A DNA stretch of 64,000 bases, from assembly GCA_028712475.1 (NCBI GenBank), contig JAQTQB010000003.1, positions 62,001 through 126,000 on the forward strand, written 5' to 3'. Below, piece after piece: positions 44,519-51,769 of this stretch. Position numbers and translations under genes: made by a program. Source of the DNA: Verrucomicrobiales bacterium (GTDB lineage: Bacteria > Verrucomicrobiota > Verrucomicrobiia > Limisphaerales > UBA11358). Numbering within the stretch: the first letter of the stretch is position 1; each line of letters begins with the position of its first letter. The notes under the pieces are model-generated. The model was given only the letters and a program-made list of their open reading frames with translations. It was not told the DNA's origin and made no database searches.

Positions 44519-44556
44519 GCCGGGCTGGTGGATTCCGCCCGCCCGGTTTTTCTTTT
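44519..44556 (+). terminator. Terminator after accC
   Basis: CCGGGC (44520-44525) pairs with GCCCGG (44541-44546), immediately followed by TTTTTCTTTT. The loop is 15 nt and contains a further CCGCCC stretch, so the fold may be extended. Confidence 0.75.
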
Positions 44557-44607
44557 AGAATTAAATTTGACAGCCGCCGGGCGAACCTTATCTTCAGAAT
44601 CAAATTT

Positions 44608-45057
44608 ATGGCCGACATTCCTCCAATCAATCCGGGCGCACCTGTGGGCGCAGAGCCGTTGAAAAAATCCACCGGCCGCGTTCAGCCAAAAAAAGAAACC
44701 GTCCGCATCAATTTGCCGCCGAAACCGACCGCTGCGCCGACCATCAAGCTGCCGACGTTGCCGCCTGGCGGTCCGACCGGCGCATCCAGCGCAGCCCCAA
44801 TGGCTCCAGCACCGCCGGTGCCCGGCGCTCCTGCGCTGCGGAGTTCTGCCACACCTGCCGCCGGTGCCCGTTCCGCTGCGGCTGCGCCTGCCGCCCCCCA
44901 ATCTGCCGCGCCGCGTCCGGCTGCCAGGCCCGCTGTTGCGTCGAATATCAGTCCGCTCGACAAAATCCTCGCCATTGCCGCCGCTGTTGTTGGTCTGGCT
45001 GCGGTTGGCCTCACCGTTTGGATGATGATGATTCTCAACGACGCGCTGAATTCATAA
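44608..45057 (+). CDS. Pro/Ala-rich protein with C-terminal membrane anchor
   Basis: 149 residues. The N-terminal 110 residues are low-complexity Pro/Ala/Thr with a few charged words (KKSTGRVQPKKETVRINLPPKP), and a single hydrophobic helix lies at about 119-142, with a short tail. A tail-anchored topology puts the disordered part in the cytoplasm. No family recognised; similar Pro/Ala-rich proteins are common in Verrucomicrobiota. It lies between accC and trxA with a 36-nt gap to trxA. Confidence 0.75.
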   Translation: MADIPPINPGAPVGAEPLKKSTGRVQPKKETVRINLPPKPTAAPTIKLPTLPPGGPTGASSAAPMAPAPPVPGAPALRSSATPAAGARSAAAAPAAPQSAAPRPAARPAVASNISPLDKILAIAAAVVGLAAVGLTVWMMMILNDALNS

Positions 45058-45093
45058 TCTTGGTCATCAGCACTGAATTATCTCATTTGACCT

Positions 45094-45426
45094 ATGGCAT
45101 CGCCTTTGATTTCAGCACTCACGCAGGAGAATTTTGAAAAAGAAGTTCTTCAATCCGCCACGCCTGTCCTGGTGGATTTCTGGGCCGAGTGGTGCGGCCC
45201 CTGCAAAATGATCGCGCCGCTCCTTGACGAGCTCGCCGACGAATACGACGGCAAGGTCAAAATCGGCAAGGTCAACATTGACGAGCAGCAGGCGCTCGCC
45301 ACCAAATACGGCATCCGCGCCATCCCCACGCTTCTGCTGATCAACAAAGGCGAAGTCGCCGAGCAGATGGTCGGCGCCAAAAGCAAGCGCGACCTCAAGG
45401 CCAGCCTCGACCGCGTCGCGGTTTGA
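45094..45426 (+). CDS. trxA: Thioredoxin
   Basis: 110 residues with the active site [17 protein letters not shown] context and the cis-proline in IRAIPTLLL. Residues [18 protein letters not shown] form the first strand. It is a general cytoplasmic disulfide reductase. Length and motifs are standard, and there is no signal peptide. A GspF-like gene begins 17 nt after its stop. Confidence 0.96.
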   Translation: MASPLISALTQENFEKEVLQSATPVLVDFWAEWCGPCKMIAPLLDELADEYDGKVKIGKVNIDEQQALATKYGIRAIPTLLLINKGEVAEQMVGAKSKRDLKASLDRVAV

Positions 45427-45443
45427 GTCCGGCGGCGGGCGTT

Positions 45444-46463
45444 ATGTCGTTAATCATCACGCCCCGCCAGTTTGCGCAACGTGCCGAGTTCTATCATCAG
45501 CTTGCCCAGCTTACTTCTGCCGGGATCGGCGTTTTGCCAGCGCTGGAACAGATCAAGCGCAATCCGCCCGCCCGCTCCTTCCGCGAACCGATCCAACGCC
45601 TGCTTGACGAACTTGCGCAAGGCCGCACGCTTGCCGGATCGTTGCAGCAACTGGACGCCTGGCTGCCGGAATTTGACATCGCTTTGATTGACGCCGGCGA
45701 ACGCAGCGGCAGGCTTGATGCCTGCTTCCGCCTGCTCGCCGATTATTACAACGACCAGGCCCGAATCACGAAGCAGATGATTTCCCAGCTCATGTATCCG
45801 GTCGGGCTGGTTCATTTTGCCGTCCTGGTTTTCATCATCGTGCTTCCATTCGCCAAATCGCAGTTCAACACCAATCTGATCCCGTTGTTTTTGGTCAAGG
45901 CGGCGCTCGCGCTCGCCCCGCTTTATCTGGCGACCGCGTTCATCATTTACGCCACACAAAGCCGGCACGGGGAAAATTGGCGCGCACTGGTCGAATCTTT
46001 GTTGCGCTGGATTCCGCTTCTGGGCAAGGCGCGGCACTTTCTCGCGCTCGCCCGGTTCTCGGCCGCGCTCGAAGCCCTCATCAGTGCTGGCGTGAACATC
46101 ATTCAAGCCTGGGATCTGGCGGGCAAGGCGAGCGGTTCACCGGCGTTGGCTCGCGCCGTGGCATCCATGAAACCAAGGGTTGTCACCGGACAGACGCCCG
46201 CTGAAGAAATCCGAAAACACTCCGTATTTCCCGACCTGTTCGCCAATCTTTACGCGAGCGGCGAAGTCAGCGGCAAGCTGGATGAAACCCTGCGCCGCCT
46301 TTACGCGCATTATCAGGAGGAAGGCGCGCACAAGCTCCACGCCTTCGCGCAATGGATGCCGCGCCTCATCTACGCGCTCGTCGCCGCGATGGTTGCCTAC
46401 TACGTCATCCAGTTCTGGATCGGTTACTTCAACCAGATCTCCACCATCACCGGCGGATTTTAA
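45444..46463 (+). CDS. Type II secretion/pilus GspF-like membrane protein
   Basis: 339 residues from the ATG at 45444; an upstream TTG lies in the trxA end. The T2SF domain appears twice: FYHQLAQLTSAGIGVLPALEQI...LQQLDAWLPEFDIALIDAGERSGRLDACFRLLADYY in the first half and ARFSAALEALISAGVNIIQAWDLAG...FANLYASGEVSGKLDETLRRLYAHYQ in the second. Three transmembrane segments are visible (about 130-150, 165-185 and 305-327). Normally it works with GspE/PilB ATPases, but none is next to it. It may serve a system encoded elsewhere. Confidence 0.88.
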   Translation: MSLIITPRQFAQRAEFYHQLAQLTSAGIGVLPALEQIKRNPPARSFREPIQRLLDELAQGRTLAGSLQQLDAWLPEFDIALIDAGERSGRLDACFRLLADYYNDQARITKQMISQLMYPVGLVHFAVLVFIIVLPFAKSQFNTNLIPLFLVKAALALAPLYLATAFIIYATQSRHGENWRALVESLLRWIPLLGKARHFLALARFSAALEALISAGVNIIQAWDLAGKASGSPALARAVASMKPRVVTGQTPAEEIRKHSVFPDLFANLYASGEVSGKLDETLRRLYAHYQEEGAHKLHAFAQWMPRLIYALVAAMVAYYVIQFWIGYFNQISTITGGF

Positions 46464-46498
46464 TTCCGCTTTGACCCGTTGAAAATTACCTTTGCCCC

Positions 46499-47647
46499 AT
46501 GACACTCAATGAAATCCTGACCAATGAAGAATTGCGCCGCCAAGAATTCCCCGTCGCGCGCGACAAAATTTTTCTCGCGCACGCCGGCGTCTGTCCGCTG
46601 CCGCACCGCGTCGCTGAAGCCGTTGCCGCCTGTGCCGCGCAGGGAACGCTGGGCGATCAGGAAGCCTTCATGCTCCACCGCCTGAAGGACGCACGCAAAC
46701 TTGCGGCCCAATTGCTGAACTGCCAGAGCGAGGAAGTCGCGCTTGTCGGGCCGACCTCGATGGGTTTGAGCTTTGTCGCCGCCGGATTGAATTTTCGCAA
46801 GGGCGACAACATCCTGATTTATCACGACGATTATCCGTCGAATGTTTATCCGTGGATGGCGCTCGCCGCCAAAGGCGTCCAGGTGCGCCTGATCAACACG
46901 CGCGGCCTCGGCGTCATCCGCACCATTGATGTAATGGGGCAGGTGGATGAAAACACGCGGCTCGTCGCGCTGGCGTCGTGCCATTTCATCAGCGGCTACC
47001 GGCTCGAACATCAGGCCATCGGAAAATATCTGCGCGGGCGCGGGATTTTATTCTGCCTTGACGCCATCCAGACGATGGGCGCATTTCCGACCACGGTGGA
47101 GCATGTGGATTTTCTGGCCGCCGACGCGCACAAATGGCTGCTCGGCCCGTGCGGCGCGGGCGTGCTTTATGTGCGGCGCGAAATTCAGGAAAAATTAAAT
47201 CCGCCCATCTACGGCTGGCATAATGTGAAGAATCCCAATTTTGTCGCGCAGGAAAAAATCGAATTCCGCAACGACGCCACCAAATACGAAGCTGGCACGC
47301 ACAATCTGCTTGGCGTGGTCGGGCTGATCGCTTCACTGGAACTCGTGGCGGAAATCGGCGTGGAAAACATCGCCGCCGAACTGCTCCGCAAACGCGCGCT
47401 GCTCGTGCCGGCGTTGACGGCGAAGGGCTTCACGGTTTTGAATGCGGATGCAAAGCCGGAAAACGCCAGTGGGATCGTCACCTTTTTCCAGCCGGGCAAA
47501 GACCCTGCGCCCCTGCACAAAAAACTGGCGGAAGCCGGCGTCATCGCGTCGCTGCGGAGCGACCGCAAAGGGCAGGACTACATCCGCCTCTCGCCGCATT
47601 TCTACAACACGGACGCAGAATTGCAGCGCGTGTTGGAATTTCTGTAA
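46499..47647 (+). CDS. Class V aminotransferase (cysteine desulfurase-like fold)
   Basis: 382 residues. PLP enzyme with the lysine in FLAADAHKWLLGPCG and the aspartate/glutamine context FCLDAIQTMG. N-terminal LAHAGVCPLP and the late YEAGTHNLLGVVGLIASLELV are family-typical. It could be a desulfurase-like, kynureninase-like or isopenicillin epimerase-like enzyme; no conserved Cys loop of IscS is present, so a desulfurase role is unlikely. Its end overlaps the minus-strand small gene by 46 nt. Confidence 0.85.
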   Translation: MTLNEILTNEELRRQEFPVARDKIFLAHAGVCPLPHRVAEAVAACAAQGTLGDQEAFMLHRLKDARKLAAQLLNCQSEEVALVGPTSMGLSFVAAGLNFRKGDNILIYHDDYPSNVYPWMALAAKGVQVRLINTRGLGVIRTIDVMGQVDENTRLVALASCHFISGYRLEHQAIGKYLRGRGILFCLDAIQTMGAFPTTVEHVDFLAADAHKWLLGPCGAGVLYVRREIQEKLNPPIYGWHNVKNPNFVAQEKIEFRNDATKYEAGTHNLLGVVGLIASLELVAEIGVENIAAELLRKRALLVPALTAKGFTVLNADAKPENASGIVTFFQPGKDPAPLHKKLAEAGVIASLRSDRKGQDYIRLSPHFYNTDAELQRVLEFL

Positions 47648-47946
47648 AAATGTTTAGCCACAGATTTCTCCGTCGTAAGCTGGCGGCAGCTTTCTTCCCC
47701 GCCAATCCGCAACAACCGGAGTCGCTCCAACCATTGTTCTATCGTGGCGCGTTCCATGAGGCGGTGGGCAGTGACAAAGGGGTTGGTGGAGTCCAAAGCT
47801 TGCCGCTGATCCGGGTAAACCCGAATGGCCCACATGCAGCCGCCCCAACTGCGCAGGGAAACGCGGAAGCGTCGCTCGCTGTCGGGGTAGATGACCGACA
47901 GTTCCTGGTGTTCGCGCAGTTGCTCAAATGTTGGATGTCGCTTCAT
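47602..47946 (-). CDS. Small hypothetical protein at the end of the R-M operon
   Basis: 114 residues. The ATG at 47946 overlaps the specificity gene's TGA by four bases, indicating coupling. Text such as ELSVIYPDSERRFRVSLRSWGGCMWAIRVYPDQ looks like a folded domain, followed by HRLMERATIEQWLERLRLL. No family recognised. It overlaps the convergent aminotransferase gene end by 46 nt, so the last residues may not be conserved. A role with the R-M system is suggested only by position. Confidence 0.6.
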   Translation of the reverse strand: MKRHPTFEQLREHQELSVIYPDSERRFRVSLRSWGGCMWAIRVYPDQRQALDSTNPFVTAHRLMERATIEQWLERLRLLRIGGEESCRQLTTEKSVAKHFYRNSNTRCNSASVL

Positions 47947-49403
47947 TCAAACATAACTGGTGGCAATGAACTGACCAGCTTTTGCGTTTCCAAACTTACT
48001 GAAATCACCTGCCCGATCAAGCGCACGATGTATTCCTCGTCGTCCATCCGGTTCGGGTCGCTGGCGATGTTTCCCTTTTCGTCGCGGGAGACGCGGTATT
48101 GGTCAATCACCCATTCCAGCGCGCTGCGGTTGCCGAGTTTGTAGTCGAATACTTCCGGCGGGATGCCGCTTAAGGTCAGGAAATCGTTGTAAAACAGGCT
48201 CGCCTTGTCCTTGCTCAACTTCATCGCCTCCACACGCCAGTCCAGTTTGACCTCTTTGTTCTCCTGCCGCTTCAATTTGTATTCCTTGGCGGATTCGTAA
48301 TTGACGTGCAGCTCGGCGAGTTTTTTTCCGGCGGCGGCGAAGGCGTGGAATAGTTCTGCGCTGGCTTGGGGATCGTGATCGGGCGTGGCGTCGCCCAGCA
48401 TTTTCTCGACGGCGGCGAGCGGATAAAAGGTAGGGCGCGTCACTCCGTGCGCGCCGTCGGGTGATCTTGAAGGCCCGGCGCGCAGGGGACTGACGCGCCC
48501 CACCACGCCCACGAACGGGATGCGCGGGAGGTCGCGTTTCAGGTTCTCGGCGAAACGGGCGCGGTAGGCGGGATGATGCAGCACGGCATAGACGTAATGA
48601 AAGATGTCCGCCGCCGTGATGCCGTCGTCATCATAAAAAATCCGGAACAACGTCCGCGCCTTGGGCGTGATGTTTTCCTGCTTGTGCTTGCCGTCCTCGG
48701 AATAGGTGAACAGCGGAAAACATTGGGTCTTATCAATAAAATCCATTCCAACCATGCCTCGAACACAAACCGTGTGAAATGGACGAAATGCACCTGAACC
48801 CGGAACACAAATCAAACGGTTTTCCTTTCCCGCTTTCTGCGTTGGAATGTATTCATCAAAAGCACCGGGGCGATCAATAAAAAGCTTTTCGTAAAAAAGT
48901 GAAAGTTCGGTGAACGGCCGATAGAGTGATTTACAAATCCGTTTCGCTGAAAACTCCGCTTCAACTTCATCGGTGAGATGGCGCTTAAGAGTCTCGCTCC
49001 ATTTTACTTTTTCATAGCTGACAAAATTATCAATATCCGTCGGTCTTCCCTTTTTCTGCCAGCGATGCAGTTCGGCATTGTAATCGTCGGCAAATTGCTC
49101 AACCCGCTTGGCGAGCCGTTTCGCGTCAAAATCATAAACCACGCTGTCGCGGTTGGTGGAAACGCCCAGCGAGTAGGTGCGAAAAATGGTCGGCACACTG
49201 GCGCCCGCTTTGGCATCCCTGCTGCCGATGGGCAGGAAAGCCTCAAACTCCTCGTCGGTGTCGTTGGTGATCCAGTTGCCCCGGTCATCGGGGTCAAGCT
49301 TCTGCCATTTGACGCCGTCAATAGAACCAGCCTTTTCGAGAAAGGCGTATTTCTGCTCCTTGCGCCAGTCGCCCGGCACAACGTGATAAAGAATTTTAGC
49401 CAT
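47943..49403 (-). CDS. Type ISP/IIG R-M specificity half, separated from its methyltransferase
   Basis: 486 residues from the ATG at 49403. It begins MAKILYHVVPGDWRKEQKYAFL, which in intact homologues (recalled) follows directly on the methyltransferase domain, and continues through EEFEAFLPIGSRDAKAGA, SLGVSTNRDSVVYDF and a Type ISP-like target-recognition region to LEWVIDQYRVSRDEKGNI. The missing partner domain is encoded upstream at 49949. The start overlaps the toxin gene end by eight bases. Residues about 301-325 are encoded by a 74-nt palindrome (48430-48503). It may work as a separate specificity subunit. Confidence 0.83.
   Translation of the reverse strand: MAKILYHVVPGDWRKEQKYAFLEKAGSIDGVKWQKLDPDDRGNWITNDTDEEFEAFLPIGSRDAKAGASVPTIFRTYSLGVSTNRDSVVYDFDAKRLAKRVEQFADDYNAELHRWQKKGRPTDIDNFVSYEKVKWSETLKRHLTDEVEAEFSAKRICKSLYRPFTELSLFYEKLFIDRPGAFDEYIPTQKAGKENRLICVPGSGAFRPFHTVCVRGMVGMDFIDKTQCFPLFTYSEDGKHKQENITPKARTLFRIFYDDDGITAADIFHYVYAVLHHPAYRARFAENLKRDLPRIPFVGVVGRVSPLRAGPSRSPDGAHGVTRPTFYPLAAVEKMLGDATPDHDPQASAELFHAFAAAGKKLAELHVNYESAKEYKLKRQENKEVKLDWRVEAMKLSKDKASLFYNDFLTLSGIPPEVFDYKLGNRSALEWVIDQYRVSRDEKGNIASDPNRMDDEEYIVRLIGQVISVSLETQKLVSSLPPVMFE
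48430..48503. repeat. 74-nt palindromic element read in frame inside a gene
   Basis: Arms of 26-27 nt (48430-48455 and 48477-48503) are near-perfect inverted repeats, opening with GTAGGGCGCGTCACTCC and closing with GACGCGCCCCAC. The centre is 21 nt. It lies within the specificity gene and adds about 25 residues rich in Arg, Gly, Pro and Ser to the protein without breaking the frame. Confidence 0.82.
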
Positions 49404-49710
49404 TGGATTTCCTGCCCAAGACAAGTTTCTCGATTTCTCGCGTGCCATGCAGGACGGCCAGCACGGAGACTTCATTGCCCCGGATCACATAATAAACGCC
49501 GTAATCTTTGAACCGACGCAACCGCAGGCAGCGGACGCGCGCAAAACGGACGGAGTAAAGCAAGGCGTGGCGTTCGAGGCTGGCGATGGCCGCTTCCGCT
49601 TCGGCGAGGAAATCGCCACCCGTCCCCGGCGTCTGCGCTTCATACCAGATGGCGGCCTCCGCCGCGTCGGATTCAGCGAGGCTGGTTTTGTGAACGGCGA
49701 AATTCATCAA
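49396..49710 (-). CDS. RelE/ParE-type toxin embedded in the R-M locus
   Basis: 104 residues. The ParE/RelE fold is indicated by AEAAIWYEAQTPGTGGDFLAEAEAAI, the strand segment VRCLRLRRFKDYGVYYVIRGNEVSVLAVLHGTRE and a short tail. RelE-type toxins cut mRNA and ParE-type poison gyrase; the sequence does not decide. It overlaps the antitoxin gene by 38 nt and the specificity gene by eight bases. Antitoxin-first order is normal. Confidence 0.82.
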   Translation of the reverse strand: MMNFAVHKTSLAESDAAEAAIWYEAQTPGTGGDFLAEAEAAIASLERHALLYSVRFARVRCLRLRRFKDYGVYYVIRGNEVSVLAVLHGTREIEKLVLGRKSNG

Positions 49711-49939
49711 GCTGCTGGCGGGCGCGCTTCAGGGTGCCATCCCACGGTTCAAGCAATTCGGGATGTTCCTCCACTTCCTTGAGCCGGCGAAGAAGCTCCG
49801 CCTTGACCGAGGGATGGATATATTCATCGGCGTTCGACCCGATGATTTCGTTTTCGTGCTGGAAGAACCAATCAGCGAACTGGCGGCGTTCCTCGGTCGG
49901 CAGTTCCAGCAGCGTCTTTTCGATTTGTTCCACGCTCAT
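49673..49939 (-). CDS. Addiction-module antitoxin
   Basis: 88 residues. The N-terminus MSVEQIEKTLLELPTEERRQFADWFF and the later ELLRRLKEVEEHPELLEPWDG match the unstable antitoxin family found with RelE/ParE toxins. It lies between the methyltransferase gene, 9 nt upstream, and the toxin gene, which it overlaps. No separate DNA-binding domain is obvious. Confidence 0.8.
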   Translation of the reverse strand: MSVEQIEKTLLELPTEERRQFADWFFQHENEIIGSNADEYIHPSVKAELLRRLKEVEEHPELLEPWDGTLKRARQQLDEFRRSQNQPR

Positions 49940-49948
49940 GGCGGTAAT

Positions 49949-51703
49949 CTACTGTTTTGCTTTTGGTTTGCGAACAAAAAGATTGATGCTCACGCCGACC
50001 TGGATGCCAAAGACGTTGTGCGTCGTGCCGGAGAGTTTTGGGTTCTTCCGCACGTTGCCGCCGAGGTCGAGAACGTAGATCAAATCAAAATCTTTCCCCA
50101 ACTCCTTCCGCATTCCGTCAAAGGTTTTTTCGGTCACAAAGCTGTTGTTGTTCACGAAACAAACGATGCCGCTTTCGCCGATGCGGTCGCTGGCGTGGCG
50201 GATGGCTTTCACATACGGATCGGACAGCTTGCGGAGCAGCGTGGCTTTGGATGCTTCGCCGTAAGTCACGCTCACGCGCCGGTCCAGCGCCGGGTATTTG
50301 CGGTTTTTGTTGTTGTCATTTTCATCGGCCTGCCCCGCGTTGTAAGGCGGATTGGCGATGACCACGCGGATGGGGGCTTTTTTCTGGCGGCTGACCCGCT
50401 CGGAATTCTTTTCGTTGAAAAACCCAAATTCATTCTGGTCTGACTCCGCCGTCTGAAACGTGTCCACGAGGCAGATGCCTTCAAACGATTCATATTTGCC
50501 GGTGGCCTCGTAGTAGGCGTGCTCGATGTTCATCGAGGCGACATAATACGGCAGCAGCATGATTTCGTTGCAGTGCAGTTCGTGCGCGTATTTGTGCGGC
50601 AGCGCGGACTTGGGAATGTGCCGCATGAGGTTGACGATAAAATTGCCGGTGCCGGTGAACGGGTCGAGAATGTGGACATCCTTGTCCGCGAGCGTTTTTC
50701 CAAACTCCGCCGTCAGAATCTTCTCCACGCTGGCGACCATGAAGTTGACGAGCGGCTGCGGCGTGTAAACGATGCCGTGCGTGTCGGCCACCTTTACGCA
50801 GAAGCCCTGGAAGAAGCGCTCATAAACGGTGTTCAGGAAGTTCTGCTTCTCGTGAAAGTCGGTGATGGTGGCGGCGGCGTTCTCAATCGCGCCGTAAAAG
50901 TGCTCCAGGCTCTTGCTGAAATCGTCGCGGCTGAAGGAGCGGGAATTGAGTGCGCCGATAACTTTTTCAATCTCCAGCGCGATGACGTTGCGCTGCATGA
51001 AATCCGCCACGTCGAAAATTTTGCGGAAGATGCGCTCGGTGAGGATGTGCTGGATGATCATCTCTTCGACGGCCTCGATGGAAATGTTCGGATTGAGCGA
51101 GCCACGGCAGAGGGAGCAGAAGTCCTCAAAGGCGGCGATGAACTTCTTGCTGGTCTGGCGCTCCTTCTCGATGAGGGTTTTCAGGCTCGCGCCAATCTGC
51201 GGCACCTTGTCTTTGAATTCCTCGACAGCTTTTTCCCATTCGGCGATTGCGGGCGGCGCAAATTCCAGAAACAGGGTGAGGACTTTGACGAGGTTGTCGG
51301 CCACGCCCAGATCGGCCTCGAAATGCAGTTCGCCATTCTGGTAAAGCACGGCGCGGTCGGGCTGCCAGAAAAGGATGTTCTGCCTGGGATAGCCGATGGA
51401 AAACTTGTGCTTGATTTCCTTGGCCAGATCGTCGGCGGAATCCTTGGCTTCCCAGAGGCCGTGATTCAAACCGTAATTGTCGAGCAACGCGCCGTCGGCG
51501 GAGGCATCGGCCTGACCTTTGCGCCTGATGCGGTATTCGGGGACAAGCTTCCAATCGAACTGGCGGGCGCAGTGTTCGAGGAGTTCCTGAAAGGCGGAGC
51601 GGACGGCGGTTTCGTGTTTGACGCCGAGTTTGGCGAATTGGGCGAGCGAGTCGTAATAGGCGGTTACGGCCTTGTGTGTGGGCTTGAGGGTCAGGCTCGG
51701 CAT
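49949..51703 (-). CDS. Type ISP/IIG R-M nuclease-methyltransferase half
   Basis: 584 residues from the ATG at 51703; an in-frame TTG two codons upstream is less likely. The N-terminus has a PD-(D/E)xK-like nuclease site around GALLDNYGLNHGLWEAKD (EAK about 85-87). A helical region follows, then an N6-adenine methyltransferase with motif I DPFTGTGNF (about 347-355) and motif IV IANPPYNAGQ (about 449-458). It ends at VGVSINLFVRKPKAKQ, exactly where intact homologues (recalled) continue to the specificity region now encoded at 47943. It is followed after 9 nt by the antitoxin gene. Confidence 0.86.
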   Translation of the reverse strand: MPSLTLKPTHKAVTAYYDSLAQFAKLGVKHETAVRSAFQELLEHCARQFDWKLVPEYRIRRKGQADASADGALLDNYGLNHGLWEAKDSADDLAKEIKHKFSIGYPRQNILFWQPDRAVLYQNGELHFEADLGVADNLVKVLTLFLEFAPPAIAEWEKAVEEFKDKVPQIGASLKTLIEKERQTSKKFIAAFEDFCSLCRGSLNPNISIEAVEEMIIQHILTERIFRKIFDVADFMQRNVIALEIEKVIGALNSRSFSRDDFSKSLEHFYGAIENAAATITDFHEKQNFLNTVYERFFQGFCVKVADTHGIVYTPQPLVNFMVASVEKILTAEFGKTLADKDVHILDPFTGTGNFIVNLMRHIPKSALPHKYAHELHCNEIMLLPYYVASMNIEHAYYEATGKYESFEGICLVDTFQTAESDQNEFGFFNEKNSERVSRQKKAPIRVVIANPPYNAGQADENDNNKNRKYPALDRRVSVTYGEASKATLLRKLSDPYVKAIRHASDRIGESGIVCFVNNNSFVTEKTFDGMRKELGKDFDLIYVLDLGGNVRKNPKLSGTTHNVFGIQVGVSINLFVRKPKAKQ

Positions 51704-51730
51704 GTGCAAATGAGTTTGCGCTGGAAATTT

Positions 51731-51762
51731 ATCAGCGTCAATCGGCGTTCATCGGCGGTTAA
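51731..51762. repeat. Dispersed word repeat, second copy
   Basis: Read on the minus strand it begins TTAACCGCCGATGAACGCC and matches 7036-7067 at about 28 of 32 positions. It lies 8 nt after the opgH stop in gene direction and before the methyltransferase start. Confidence 0.65.
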
Positions 51763-51769
51763 AAATTTT

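Noticed and set aside
46499..47647. IscS-type cysteine desulfurase
   Set aside because: The PLP lysine is present but the catalytic cysteine loop of IscS/SufS is not recognised, so only the class V family was called.
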